DNA of 64,000 bases, taken from positions 39,215 through 103,214 of the forward strand of contig NDFF03000095.1 in assembly GCA_002150815.3 (NCBI GenBank), given 5' to 3'. The translations under genes were made by a program, and so were the position numbers. This stretch comes from Grammothele lineata. Lineage: Eukaryota > Basidiomycota > Agaricomycetes > Polyporales > Polyporaceae. Positions within the stretch are counted from its first letter, which is position 1. The number at the start of each line of letters is the position of its first letter. This document shows positions 34,957 to 48,206 of the stretch, one piece after another. A model generated the notes under the pieces. It had not been told where the DNA came from and did no database searches. It worked only from the letters and a program-made list of their open reading frames with translations.

Positions 34957-36896
34957 ATGGCTTCCCTTGCTACGCTCAGGGCCCTCCACACCTCCATCAG
35001 AGCCGCCCTCGACAACGTCGAGCAGGCATATACCTCTCGCGGTGCCGACTTCCCCTCCCTGAACCAGCCCATCTACCACACAGATGCTGCTGCTGCTGCC
35101 TCAACCGACAGCGAGGCCTTGCTCAAGGATGCAGGCATCAGCAACTCCCTCATCTCAATCGCTGGCGCATGCGATCAGCTTGCCACCATGGTCCGCAGCC
35201 CGCTCTTCAACCTGCTCCAGATGACTTCCGCGGTACGTCTTTGGTGTCGTGCTCTTCTCCTTGAAAGCTCATAACGATCGCTCTTCAGGCGCAGTTGACC
35301 GTGGCGATGCAGTTTCTGGAGGCCAGCCACACCGTCGAAATCCTACGCGATGCGGGGCCTGACGGTTTGCACGTTCGCGATCTGGCACGCAAGATTGATT
35401 ATATTCGCGCCGGGAAGGGGGGCGCGGTGCAGCCAATTGATGAGACCTGGCTTGGTATGTGCGTCTCGTATCTTTACTACTCTTGTCACTGACGTGTATT
35501 TCTCAGCACATCTCCTCCGGGTGCTTTCGGTCCATCACTGGGTGCGTGAAGTGAGCCCGGACGTGTTCACCAACAATCGCCTATCGAGTATGATTGATAC
35601 TGGAAAGACGATCGAGCAACTACGTGATGCGTATGTTCTCCGCTTTGTCCCGCGTTCCTTCGGCTGATACACAGCTACCCCAGACCAGAGACAAAGTATG
35701 ACGGTACCAACGGGTTTGGCGCTTTGGTCCCAATGATGTACGTTCTCAGCTCATTTTCCTCCTCTATACTGACTCACGTATATCAGCGTCGGGGACTTTG
35801 CGAAGATCCTCCCATCAATCACCGAGTGGTTGCTTTACCCTCGCTCCGATACGCAGACGTATGATACGCCCTTCAACTATCACTTCGCGACAACCGAGAG
35901 CTACTACCAGTGGCTCGAGCGCCCTGAGAACGCCCTCCGTCTGAAGTACATCTCTCGCGCCATGTCCGCGGGCGAAAACATTGAGGGCGGAAGTATTGCG
36001 GACACCGTCTGTACGTACCCTTGCTCCGGTAGTATACCCCTAGCAGTTAGGCATTTGCTCACCCGCGAACTGTGCAGCGTTCCCTTGGGACACCCTCCCA
36101 CAGTCTTCGCTCGTCGTCGACGTGGGCGGCGGCATCGGCGGCGTCGCAGTCAAGATCGCCGCGGCACACCCCCACCTCCACCTTGTCGTTCAAGATCGGC
36201 CGCAGGTCGCCGCGCTCGCACCTAAGATCTGGGCCGAGAATCCCAGGGTCCATCCGCTCATCGAGCAGGGCCATATCACGTTCCAGGGTGCGGATTTCTT
36301 CGAGCCGCAGCCGGAAGCGTACCCCGGTGCCGCCGCGGGGACGAAGGCGAGGGTGTTCGTGCTGACGCGGGTGATGCACAACTGGGGTGACGAGGACTGT
36401 ATCAAGTGAGTGAACGTACGCGCTGAGATCAGTGTCTCTTTGGCTGACCGGTAGGCTAGGATCCTCAAGCACCTCCGCGCTGCGGCGACGCCAGACACGC
36501 GCCTACTCATCTCTGAACAACTCATGCCCTACGCGTGTGCGGACCCTTCGGACCCGACGGTACCAACATCTGCATCTACTCCCGAATCTTCTACCATCTC
36601 CGTCTCCGGTGCGTGCCCGCTCGCGCCTGAGGGCTCGCCCCTCCTCGCGAACCCGGGCGCGGCGTACTCCCCGAGCTACCACATGGACATCACGGTACGT
36701 ATTCGCCTCTCACCTCCCCTTTTCTCCTTCACAAGGACTGAATTGCGTTTTGGTGCAGATGCTCACCATGTTCAGTGGCCGTGAACGCACATTCCGCGAG
36801 TACAGCGCGCTCGCGCGCGCTTCGGGATGGGAGCTGACGCGTGTTCGGCGCAACCCGGGTGGGCTCTGGGCGTACACCATCGCGGTGTCCGTTTAA
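34957..36896 (+). CDS. SAM-dependent O-methyltransferase 1 (plant COMT-like)
   Basis: Transfers a methyl group from S-adenosylmethionine to a hydroxyl group, probably on a phenolic or other small metabolite; the acceptor is unknown. The N-terminal helical dimerisation domain begins MASLATLRALHTSIRAALDN and contains LLRVLSVHHWVREVSPDVFT. The SAM-binding motif is LVVDVGGGIGGVAVKIAAAH (about 36,110-36,170) followed by VVQDRP. GADFFEPQPEAYPG precedes the catalytic region VFVLTRVMHNWGDEDC, in which His fills the position of the COMT general base. The C-terminus is MLTMFSGRERTFREYSALAR and ends in GLWAYTIAVSV. About nine exons are inferred. Its paralogue at 48,207-50,145 is close in sequence and intron placement. 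Confidence 0.88.
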
Positions 36897-37551
36897 GCGA
36901 CTAGACGATGAGAACGTCGGGCGCGGCCATCTTTGTTCTACGAATGTATTTTATACGTAGTCGGAAGTTCAACACTTCGACCGGTTTCAACAGCCTGGCA
37001 TGTATTTGTACAATGCTTAGTCTAATACACGCCGTTGCCAAATGTCCGTTTGCGCCGCGGTGTCATAACATCTTACTCCTCGCATGAGCTGCGCATCGAG
37101 CACAATTCCCGTCCTCGTCTGTCCAGAACCAGGGACTCTGAGTCAAAGACGATCCAAGAGGTTGATATGTCCTAGGGACCCTCACAGTCGCGATATGAGG
37201 CTGGGAAGCATCTTATCAGATTAGATTACGTATCTGATATGGGCGCGAACCCATCGCAAGCGCACCTCCCCAGTCGCGCTCTCTTTCCGTGCCCGCCTTG
37301 CTCCCGCCCTGCCCCCGCCAACTCCCGCCAACCCCGCGTGATCGCTCATCTGTTTTACTCTCTAGACCGCGTGCGAGGTCCTGCATGCTTGAACCGAGAA
37401 GCGCTAGGCACGATGGCCGGCTGGAAGGTCCGCGCAAGCGGCCTGCATGGACACCATAAGTTTCGTGCATGGATGAGTTATTATACCTCTTTCATTCAAG
37501 GTTTTCTTCCCCTCCACGCACGCCGCTCACGCCCAAAATCAAGGAGGCATC
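36897..37551. other. Intergenic, no gene seen
   Basis: It is the 3' flank of O-methyltransferase 1 and the 5' flank of the short gene at 37,552. A frame at 37,239-37,607 on the plus strand overlaps the next gene and has no recognisable content. Confidence 0.45.
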
Positions 37552-38215
37552 ATGGCTATCCTAGCCACGATCAAAGAACTCCGTCTCGCCATAGACGCCG
37601 ATCTTGACGACATCGAGCGGGAGTATCTCAAGCACGACATCGCTGAGGCACTTGCTCCTCGCGATCCTCCGACATCCAAGCTCACAGAGTCAGGTTCCCC
37701 CAGCAAGGAAAAGCGAGATCGTCATGAACAACGAGAAGACCCCCTTATCTCCGTGGCGTCTGCATACTCTTGGATTGTACATCGGCTCCGGTCTCTGATA
37801 ACTCGGATTCCGCCGGAGACAGAAGATGAGGTACGCAGCCAGACGTTCAGCCCTTCCATTACGCTCACGCGCATACATTCCTCAAGCAACTAAAAGAGCT
37901 GGTTGCAGCAGTCCAGCTACTCGAGCAACGAAAGGCGGGCATTTTCCGCTCTGAGTCGTGTCTCAAAAGCTCGTCGAAACCCACGCAGCTCGAGCAACGA
38001 CCGCGCGCATCTCTGGCTGAGCGGATACTGGGTGGGTGGAGTGATGGGTCTCGTGTTCGGTGAGTACGTCCTCGTCTTGGTTCCATCCTATATTCCCCCA
38101 ATCTCCTCAGTACTTACCCGCCTTGTCGCATAGGTGTGTCAGGGCGCTGCACGGAACACCTATGCATCGCGCACCTCACCTGATGTTGGATGTCGAGGAG
38201 TTTTTAGCCCTGTAA
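37552..38215 (+). CDS. Stand-alone O-methyltransferase N-terminal-like protein, 173 aa
   Basis: Exons 37552-37830, 37899-38059 and 38134-38215 sum to 522 nt in one frame. The start MAILATIKELRLAIDADLDD resembles MASLATLRALHTSIRAALDN of the methyltransferase next door. The first intron falls at the same place, before LVAAVQLLEQRKAGIFR, which aligns loosely with AQLTVAMQFLEASHTVEILR. The product ends at LDVEEFLAL and stop, without any glycine-rich SAM motif, so it cannot be a methyltransferase by itself. It may be a truncated duplicate, a relic, or a small helical partner protein. The intact frame over three exons argues for coding, but the model rests on predicted splice sites (the acceptor at 37,897-37,898 is a choice between two). 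Confidence 0.5.
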
Positions 38216-39091
38216 GTTGACTAGACACGAACCTGACACAACGTGTCGTCCTCCGCATTGTATCAATACACTGTAATGCATTAAACCTCGCGCTCCATTT
38301 TCGCGACGGCGTCCTACTAAGAATGTGTCTAGGGCCGAGTCCTCCGCATCGCTCCTATCAGACGTACCGCTCGATCGCGATTGTCCCCCAACTCCATCTC
38401 CCACAGGTGATTCCGCCCAATATTCTGTGTCCACTTCTGCAATCAAAGCATGAAATCTTCGGACGCTCTCTGGAGCTGCAAGAACGTTAAGCGCTCTGGT
38501 CGTGGACAGACATTCGGCAATCTCCGAATTCCCTCGTGGCTCTCTGACGCATGAGACGCGTGGCTCGCCACGGTTGACGCGGACTCCAGGTGGTGAGAAA
38601 AGTTCGTTTTCCCCACATGACGTCCCTTCTATCATACGTACTCTTCTGACTTCCCCATCATATATTACACTTTCAGGACAGCTGAGCGCGGTTTTTCGAT
38701 CACCGCCGCAGCTGAGTTCATCGCGCGCGCGCGCGTAGAGGCTTCATCACGAGGTGTGTTCAATTGAAGATGCGCTCACCGCCGTTCCCACTCACCCCGG
38801 CGGGTTACTCAGACTTTCGCACACCCATGTCGTGAAAGACGACGTGTAAATGGGATAGACGTACCGCGAACTACCTTTGCTCACGTATACATACCCGTAC
38901 CGCTTTCCAATCCCACGATCGTCGTTCCCACGACGCCGGTCCCGAACTCCAGCGACATAACCGTCGAGTCAACCCATAGCAAAAACTGGATCATAAACTG
39001 TGGGCGCAATTCTTTGTCTTCTCCCTTCTCTGAGCCCCACTCTTATCCACACACCGATCCTTCGCACTTGACGCAGAAGACAACCGTCAAC
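38216..39091. other. Intergenic, no gene seen
   Basis: No family is recognisable. Short frames occur on both strands. The last 100 bases form the C/A-rich leader of the ABC transporter gene. Confidence 0.45.
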
Positions 39092-42000
39092 ATGTCGCAA
39101 GTAATCCTCACCTCCACGAAGGACTATGTGCCTGATACGTCAGTAAACACTGTATTCTGGCTTCTGGTTGCTCCTGTGGCTGATATCGCTTTGAAATTAC
39201 CAGACCCTACGGGCTGTTTCCAGTTTACGCCTGCGGGATATCTGCGCTCCTGTTGATGTTACAAGCCGCCAACGATCGGTCCACGAAGTCGGAGCGTGTC
39301 ACCAGCGGGCCCGCCACAGACGCCGGTTCTCTGCGCCACCTGCTGACCGTGGTTGGGGGACGTGTCATTTTCTTCTTCAGAGTAGTCCAGCTACTGGCCG
39401 CCATGTCGCTTCTCGGGATTTCCCTCTACGAACTCGTACATCTCTCTGAGATCATCGGCAGCCTCCTGGATATCCATATCGGCCATTGCATACTCTACGT
39501 GAGTGGTATTCTATGTGAACGCGCGGCGATTCTTTATAGATGCCTTTCAGGTCTACACTGTCGTCCTCGGTGTTCTTTCGCTGGCAGGTGGCGAACGATT
39601 GGTATCCCCGGCATACGCTCACGCGTCCTGGCTTCTCGCGTTTGCGTGGCTCGAAGAGATGCGTTATTCGGTCTTGCCGTTGGCCCAATCCGCGCAATCA
39701 CCGACCAAAGATGATGGCGATCCGTGCGTGTGGGCAAGAGTAGCGTTGTTGTCTGTGGCTGGCGTCGTTATTCCTCTCACAACGCCGCGCAAGTACGAGC
39801 CTCTCGATCCTAAGGTATATGCTCTCCTTTCCGCCACGGTGTATGCGTCCTCTGATCGGTCTGTATAGGATGCGATGTTAGCGAATCCGGAGCAGACGAC
39901 ACCGGTGTGGTCCCTCCTCACGTACTCGTTCATGTTCCCCACCGTCTGGCGCTGCTATCGAGCACCGACTCTCCCGTACAACCTGCTTCCACCTCTCTCC
40001 GACTTCAATCGTGTTCGCAATCTAATTGTCCGCGCGTTTCCTGTACGTCCCCGCCTAGTCTTTCCGACACATCTCGTTAGACTTACTCTCGCCGCAGACG
40101 CTCGACCCCATGTTGTTCTCGTCGCGTCGGCACGTTGCATTTAAGCTGATTCGCATCTACGGTAAGCATCCTGCTTCTTGTTCCAGATGTTACCCTCACG
40201 ATCATATCGCAGCCCGCGAGCTGGTTCAGCTCTGCGCTGTAGCGTTTATCTCTGTGAGTACTCCTTGAATTGATCGTCCATTACTCTCACGACGACGAAT
40301 TCTCGTGCAGGTAGTCGCCTCATTTGCCTCACCTCTTAGTATCAACCGGATTCTCTCGTACGGGTTCCATCGTCTCCGGAACGCAATGGCGCCTAGCCTC
40401 ATCCTTCTTCTGACAGATACCTCGAGACCGGCCATACGGACGGATTATATCCCTGGTTCTGGATCGCCTTTCTTTTCATTGGGCGCACCATTGCCAGCAT
40501 TGCGAACAACTGGTTCTGGTACATCACTGTACGTTTACACTGTCGTTGCTCTCCGTCCGCGCGTCCTCTCATATATCCCTTCGCTCCTGCAGACTCGCGT
40601 GAGCTTGCAGATGGAAGCGATGGTGCAAGCACTCGTATACGAACACGCGCTGCGCGTACGCATCAAGGCGGAGACGGGCGATACACCTCTCCAGCCAGAC
40701 GAGAGCGTGCTTGCTAGTGTCCCTGCTCAGGATGATCTGGACCGGGCCGGCGTGCCGGAGTCCGCTTCCAGCCATGCAGACGGCGAAGGACTCACCGCCG
40801 AATCGAGCTCCGCATCTTCTTCTTCAGCGACTAAGCCGGCAACTGAAGAGGTGGAGGCTGCGTCGCGCAAAGGGCCCGCCCGCGAGGAGAGCGGAAAGAA
40901 TCTCATCGGGCGGATCACCAACCTGGTAACGAGCGACTTGGGGAGTCTGGAGTGGTTGACCGCGAATGTCGTCTTCGCTGGTGAGTTCCCCTTCAGAGTG
41001 GAGACACGGGCCAAGCTAACGAGCTACTTTTCGTAGCGGTTGAGGCTCCGATAATGGTGATATTGTGTATGGTCTTCCTGTACGGGATTCTCGGCTGGAG
41101 GTGCGTCGTCCTCTCGTCAGCTTATCAAGAATCGCGCGCTGAAGTTGGGGGTATTACAGCGCGTGGGTCGGACTTGCGACCCTAATCGTGACGCTGCCGG
41201 TACCTGGGTTCATCACAAAGGCACTACGCGGAACACAGCAAGAAAAGATGCGACGTGTGAGGTCATTTTCTCTTTCGTTGGGACCCCGCTTCTCATGGTC
41301 CTATCAACTCTCACGAGTAGACGGACGCTCGCGTTCAGTTGGTCACTGAGAGTAAGTCTCTGCATGTGATGAGACGATTTCATATGCTGATTTTCTCAGT
41401 GATGGGCGTTATACGCATGATCAAGCTCTTCGGTTGGGAGTCGAAGCTCGCGGCCCAGTTGAACGAGAAGCGTGCCGAAGAGCTGGAGTCGGTCCGCCGA
41501 AGTCGATTCCTGGGCGTGTTCAACAGCCTGTGCAAGTACGTGGCGTGTTATGTGTCAGCTTCGCGGAGGGATCCTGATTACCTTTTATCTAGCTACCTGA
41601 TCCCGATTCTCGTCATGTTGACGACGTTTGCCACATACGTGAGCTGTTAGCCTCACGTTGTGGACGTGCCTCGCTGACGTGTTGTGATGACGCAGACACT
41701 CGTCATGAAGGGAAACCTGACAGGTATGTACTTGCGTCTTGTACGACACCACACCCTGCTCATCAGTCCCACAGCGTCCAAGGTCTTTTCAGCAATGAGT
41801 GGTGGGTTGCGTTCTTGTTAGTGATCAAAATGCTAGTGCTGATAACATGCAGTGTTTGATATGCTTCGCAGCAACATTAGCTCGACCTTCTATGCGTTCC
41901 CCTCTCTCATTCAAGCCAACGTCGCGCTTGACCGTATCAACAACTTCCTCTATAATGTACGCCTTTACCATATGCCAATGTACTGCTGAAATTAAGGCTC

Positions 42001-45000
42001 ATCGTATCTCCAGACAGAGCTGATTGACGATTTTTCCTCGAACGATGGCGTTGAATCTTCTGAACACGACGCGGATGTCATCGGAATCAGTAACTCCGCG
42101 TTCAACTGGTCGGCAGACGCCGCCACGGAGCGGCTCGCGTTCACCCTGCGTGTAGACAAACTGCTCGTCTTCCCTCGTGGAAAGATCAGCGTGATCGTTG
42201 GCCCAACGGGCTCGGGGAAGACATCGCTACTCCTGGCGCTTTTGGGGGAAATGCACTCCGTTTCGCTGGGGCCTGGTTCCTTCGTCAGCCTCCCCAGGAC
42301 CGGGGGCGTCGCGTACGCTGCGCAGGAGAGCTGGGTACAAAACGACACCATCAGAGTGAGTGACACGAGGTGTTATTCCGGCACTACTCTGACCATGACG
42401 AGCTAGAACAACATCGTCTTCGGATCTGCGTTTGACGAGGCGCGCTACCATAAGGGTAAGTACCCCGATGACGTCATCGAACCTGTGGCTGACTTCGTCG
42501 AGCAGTCGTCGATCAGTGCGCACTGCGCCCCGACTTGGACCTCTTCGATGCTGGAGATCACACCGAGGTTGGAGAGAAAGGAATTACTCTCAGGTGAGTG
42601 TGAGTTGCCCTCGTTTCGAACGTAGTTCAAACACAGGTCGTTGGTAGCGGCGGTCAGAAGGCGCGGATCACTCTGGCTCGCGCTGTCTACTCGCCAGCTG
42701 AGGTCGTTCTTCTTGATGATGTAAGTCTACAGCGTCTTTCTCTCCTTCGTAGCCTCACAAGATTACCAGATATTCGCAGCACTTGACGTACACACGTCTC
42801 GCTGGATCATTAATGAGTGCCTTAAGGGAGACCTACTGCGCGGGCGGACGATTGTACTAGTCGTACGTGTCGATTTCACGTGCCATCCATTAACGTACCC
42901 CAAATAATTTCCTATGCACAAGACGCACAACGTCGCGCTCGTCAGTCCAATTGCGGACTTCGTAGTCGATGTCGGACCCAATGGCCGGATTCTCAGCCAA
43001 GGATCTCTCTCCAATGCGCTCTCCCGTGACGCCGAGCTTCGGCAGGAGCTTCAGCAGGAGGAAGAGGAGATCTTGAAGGAGGAAAAAGATATGAACGATG
43101 GGCAGATCGATGATGATCTCGTTAAACCGAACGCCGGTAGGCTTGTCGTCGAGGAGGAAACCGAGGTTGGACATGTCGGTTGGAAAGTCTGTACGTCAGC
43201 CGTCTTCATGCCCTCTGCTATGCTCTGTGCTGACCCAAAACGACCGTCTCTCCGATAGTCAAGCTTTACTTCTGTAATATGTCGACGAACACTCTTGTGT
43301 TCTGGGCTGTGTACGCAGTCCTACAGTTCGCTCGGCACTCCCTGAACAATTTAGAGGTAACTTGAATCTTCCGAATCGTACCACATGCTGTAGAATGGCT
43401 CACGATAATGTGTTTAGACATGGTATCTCGGACAATGGGCTGCACAGTATGATGCCCTTGCGCCAGAAGACGTCGATGTTGGCCAGTCAGTAAAAGTTCA
43501 TTCCATTGTTGATTCGTACTGACTATGGTCCAGCTACATGCGCTTTTACGTGCTCTTCCGTCGCTGCGGGGCTCGTCACAGCTTCGTTCTGTACTATCTA
43601 CTTCGTCGTAGGAACGCTGCGCGCTGGGAGAATCATACACGAGAGACTCGTTGCGTCCATCTCCATAGCAACGTTCAGGTCAGTTCTCGATAGCTGCGGG
43701 CTTCACGTATCGTTGACTCCAACACCTTTGACAGATGGCTGGACAAAACCCCTAGCGGGCGCATTGTGGCACGGTGCACTCAAGACATACAAGCGGGTAA
43801 GTTGGATACTTGCCATCTAGCGATATCAGCTTCATATCTATTGTCTAGTCGATGGCCCGATTGCACAGATGACCGAATATCTGTTTCAAATCGGGATGTA
43901 CCTCGTTCTCAAGGTCATCGCTGTCGTCATCTTCGCACCTGTGTTCCTAGTCCCTTCGATTGTTGTTGCCGTCTTGGGCTCGGTCCTCGGTAACGTTCTC
44001 GTACAGGCACAGCTGTCCGTAAAGCGCGAGATGAGTAAGGCCAAAGCTCCTCTTCTCGCCCACTTTAGTGCGACGATCGCCGGTATCAGTGAGTCGTATT
44101 CCTCATGGTGCAACGGCACTTTTGAGCGAATATTGATTGTTGCGGCTAGCTTCGATTCGGGCCTATGGCGTACAAAAACAGTTCAAGGACAAGTTTGAGA
44201 AGCTCATCGACCGATACAGCCACGTGGCATTTACCCATTACGACATGAGCCGGTGAGCATATTTGTTGCGCCGTCCTTCGTGATTCATCCTTAACTCGTC
44301 GTGAAGATGGGTCACATTCCGCGTAGACCTGCTCGCAACGCTGTACGTGACTGGCCTCGCTGCGTACCTCACATATGCATCCGGCGTGAACGCTTCGAAT
44401 GCGGGGTTCTCTCTCAACATGGCTGGTGAGTAGCGTGCGTTGGAGTCCCTCCCCGGATACATTCCCTTATCTTTGTACTAGCGGCTTTTGGTAGCACTAT
44501 TCTTAACTTCTTCCGAGTCATCAATCAGCTTGAAGTTTCCGGTAAGGAGCGCATCAATGTAATTCTGATGGCGTCGATCTCACCAGAATATCTCTTCAGG
44601 AAACAGCTTGGAGCGAATAGAGCAGTATCTCAATGTCGAGCACGAACCGAAACCAGCGCCCCAAGGTATTCCCCCGGCGTACTGGCCTGCCAGTGGAAGC
44701 GTAGACGTCAAGAATCTGTCAGCGCGCTACTCGACCGATGGTCCCAAGGTACTAGAAGACGTGTCTTTTTCTGTCAAGTCTGGCGAACGAATCGGTATTG
44801 TTGGACGCACTGGAAGTGGAAAGGTGCGTCCCCGGATGGTTTCATCACCATACTTTGTCCGTGCGCCTCTGATGACCTATCTAGACCTCTCTCACGCTCG
44901 CGCTTCTACGTTGCATCGTGACGGAAGGTAACATTACTTATGATGGGCTCGACGTTGGCAAGCTCAACCTCGATGCACTGCGGGCTAGCATTACGATCAT

Positions 45001-45758
45001 CCCACAAGTAGTGCGTTCTGTGGTCCTGATTACGCCTTCTCGCGCTTGCTCACAAGGGGCGATTTCCAACCTTCACAGCCAGAGCTGCTCAGTGGGGCGC
45101 TCCGCCAGAACCTCGACCCTTTCTCTGAGCACGACGATGCGACCCTTAACGATGCCTTGCGTGCCGCAGGTCTATTTAATCTGCAGCGCGCGACCGATCA
45201 ACCCCGCATAGCGCTTGATACTCCGATCGCAGGCGGTGGCACAAATCTGTCCATCGGCCAGCGTCAGATCCTCGCACTCGCACGTGCCCTCGTCAGGGGG
45301 AGTAAATTGCTCATCATGGACGAGGCGACGTCCGCAATTGGTGGGTAATACTTAGCGCGTTCTCATTCAGCATCTCATCAATCAGCAGACTACGAGACGG
45401 ATGCCGTGATACAGAGGTCACTTCGGACAGAGCTTGGGAAGGACGTCACGGTACTCACAGTTGCACACCGCCTACAGACGGTCATGGATTACGATAAGAT
45501 CGTAAGTTCCCCTTGCTGTTCCCAGCTCTCACGTTCGCTGATCGCGCTGAAGATGGTGCTCGATTCTGGCCGCGTTGTGAGTCATCTCACGAACAAGTCG
45601 GTCTCGTTCCTTACTGATAAATTGGCTAGGTCGAATTCGGAAATCCTCGCGAGCTTTTGAAAGACGCAGCTGGCAAGCTACGCGCGCTTGTCGACGAGAG
45701 CAGCGATAGAGAAGCGTTATATGTGATGTTAGCTGAAGGGACCGGCGCGCCTACATAA
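39092..45758 (+). CDS. ABC transporter, ABCC (MRP/Yor1-like) full-length
   Basis: ATP-driven exporter of organic anions and conjugates at the plasma or vacuolar membrane. Order: N-terminal membrane segments (from [15 protein letters not shown]), first transmembrane domain, NBD1, linker, second transmembrane domain, NBD2. NBD1 has Walker [10 protein letters not shown] (about 42,200), LSGGQ split by the intron at 42,593-42,648, and Walker B VVLLDD, where Asp replaces the catalytic Glu as is usual in ABCC NBD1; H-loop THNVALV. NBD2 has [10 protein letters not shown] split from its next residues by an intron at 44,824-44,885, signature LSIGQRQ and Walker [12 protein letters not shown] with Glu, then [14 protein letters not shown]. 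More than twenty introns are inferred. ATG 39,092 is the first start after a C/A-rich leader; a weak donor (GTCAGT) ends exon 1. It lies between two methyltransferase genes, so export of a methylated product is possible but unproven. Confidence 0.9.
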
Positions 45759-45931
45759 GCCTCGGAAGTAACGTTATCTCTATTCATCGCCATAGTGAAC
45801 ACGTCGGGCTACGTTGGATAGATATCGTATCTACACTCATACGCTAAGAACAGATTGCTTTGTCGGTGCCAGCATGGCGGTGATTACGCCATGGAAAGCA
45901 TCCTCAAGTATACTCTGGAAATTCAACATGT

Positions 45932-47659
45932 TCAGCGTAGCAGTACGCACTCCCATTCGACTCGCTTACCAACTCCAAACGTTAACCTATCCTCGCGTGA
46001 GGCGTTCGGGAAACAGCCCTTGAGCCGATCGACTAGTTCTTGACGGATTTCGTTGTCGGCCTCACGAATCTGCAACAAATTGACGTGTACGAAAATTGAC
46101 GGAAGTCCTACAACCATATATCAGCAACTCAATCCCTTCCGTAAGGAAAACGTCAGGATCGTGAAGCCGCACCTGAGCAGTGCTCTTCTACCACTGCGCC
46201 GATAATACTGAGGAGTTGCAGGATGTCATGCTCAGTCCGCTGGTCCGGTCCCCACACCACTAGGGTCAGGCGTCGAGAATGCAAAGAAGCGCAGGGCCTC
46301 CAGGAGCGTAGACAAGACTCTAAAATGAAAAGACCGTCCGTGCCATAGCTGTGGACATGAATGCCGCTTTTTGTCATGTCCACTTTGAGGTCCTTAAGGT
46401 TTATGAAGTGGGCGAGGTGAGGACCAATGCTCGTCAGGGTAGTAGGATCCACTAGTTCGCATGAATGAATGTATAGAAGACGTACAAAATCACAACTGAG
46501 GCACGTACAAGGTTCTGCATTACTCTCTCCCCGTTCGTAGTAATAACACATCAGGTTTAAGCGAACTAGGCTGCTCTGAGGGAGGGCAGCAAGGATTCGC
46601 TCAACCCCGTGCAGGCCGATACCACTCCGAATCTGGATGAGTAGCGTGAGCTAGAGCCTGTCATTCAAAGTACACGCATGCTCACATCTAAGATCTTGAG
46701 ACGACGAAGGAATCGTCCACTTCCCGCCTCTCCTCGACCCACACACATACATCCCGGAGAGGCCCCCAGGAAGCTCCACGTAATTTTGTCGCAGGCGAGC
46801 TCTTCCAGCCCCTCGAAGCACCACAATAGCCGCGCAAAATCAGAGAAGCTCGTGAACGTCAAGTGGTCCAACCGCAGTACTCGCACTGTGTAAGAAAAAC
46901 GGCGGTAGCGAGACGCCGGAGAGCGCGCGGCGAGTCGAGCGGACGAGAGAGGGCGCACGGAAGCGATAGGATTCGCGTTTGGACCGTGCAAACGCGTACC
47001 GAACGACTACGTACACGGGAGGCTAATATACTCGAAAGATAAGATAAGCACGAAACTATGGAAACGATCGGGGTGGAGTGAAGAGGGTGGACGCGGGGTT
47101 GGAGGACGTGCGTGAGCTCGATACGAGATAGGAAATACGAAATTCCACACACTGTCGCCAGCGCGACCCGTACGCACGGACGCGCAAAGCTACAGTGTAG
47201 CGGGATATGCGGGAGGGGCTTTCCACAGGCCACGGCCTTCTTGAAGGGTTCAACGCCCGGAGAGGCACTGATTGAGACCTCCTGAAGTGCTTTCAGCGGG
47301 CGCGACTGTCCATCCATGGCGGCATAGTATAGAAATCCGAGGGCATTGTGCGCGGGATACGCCCCGCGTTCCCCGCAGGACAAGTGAAGTACTTGGATTT
47401 GTGAGGCAAGTGCTGGCTTGGATTGAAGAATGCGCGCGAGCCGTTTGGAAGATATCGCGCTACCGATACTGATGGTACGAAAGAGCAACGGTTGAGCGTG
47501 CGCACGCCAGGCGCGGCACACGAGAGTGCAGCTATGAAGAGTTGTATGTGAGGAGCTTTGCGGCCATGGGCTGGCGTCGTCCCCTACGGCATCGATCACA
47601 GCATAACATAGCTCTGGTGGAAGTCGAGGAGACAAGGGAGGAGCAGTCTCGGTCTCCAT
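45932..47659 (-). CDS. F-box protein 1
   Basis: Starts METETAPPLSPRLPPELCYA; the F-box has LPPELCYAVIDAVG and SCTLVCRAWRAHAQPLLFRT. F-box proteins bind Skp1 and select substrates for SCF ubiquitin ligases. The middle exon has LRLDHLTFTSFSDFARLLWC and LEELACDKITWSFLGASPGC. Later exons have GVERILAALPQSSLVRL and SCLRSWRPCASLHSRRL. The last exon has RLKGCFPNASREDRLTFGVG, a motif shared with the other short F-box genes here. Compared with paralogues it carries about 290 extra bases (roughly 46,895-47,190) where they read on from PLH to LxLDxxxF. That could be an unusual intron or a disruption, so function is uncertain. Convergent with the ABC transporter. Confidence 0.68.
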
Positions 47660-48206
47660 CCTACAACGTGGACGAGGAAAGAAAAGGACGACGGACAAGT
47701 ACACATATCAAGTCGTAGCATATGGGACCACTGAGGCCGGCGCTTGCGATACGCTGTACACGGAATATGACAGCAGTTGACAGGTGACAGGCATGCAGAT
47801 GACAGCATGCGAACGCTAGCAGTAGGGTTTCCGATTCGACAGTACCATACAGCAATGGTCCTTATCATCAATGCGCGAACGTCATCCTACCTAGTGAAGA
47901 AACAGGATCACAGGTGGCAGCGCTGATGGAAGGACATCTTGGGCGGAGGGAATGATATGATGTATCCAGAATGATCTTGTCTCATGGCCGTCGTGGTAAA
48001 CGAGAGGCGACCGTAGGCTGTACTAGTAAGCCGGAGTCTGAGAACGATGAGGATGTTGGGTATCCGGACCACTATGTAATATTTAGATGTCTAAAGAAGG
48101 ACTCTGTCAGAGATGTCCGTCCGGGAGGCATAAGGTGGACTTACGGGCATATGTATTTCGCTGTATTTCATTAGACACCGTTCGGAACGGTGTACCCTGC
48201 TGATAC
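47660..48206. other. Intergenic, no gene seen
   Basis: It lies between F-box gene 1 (start) and O-methyltransferase 2 (stop), both on the minus strand. Frames are short and overlap; nothing is recognisable. Confidence 0.45.

Noticed and set aside
34179..35264. 361-codon open frame on the plus strand
   Set aside because: It overlaps the first O-methyltransferase exon in another frame, covers the TATA box, and has no recognisable domain. The methyltransferase model explains the region better.
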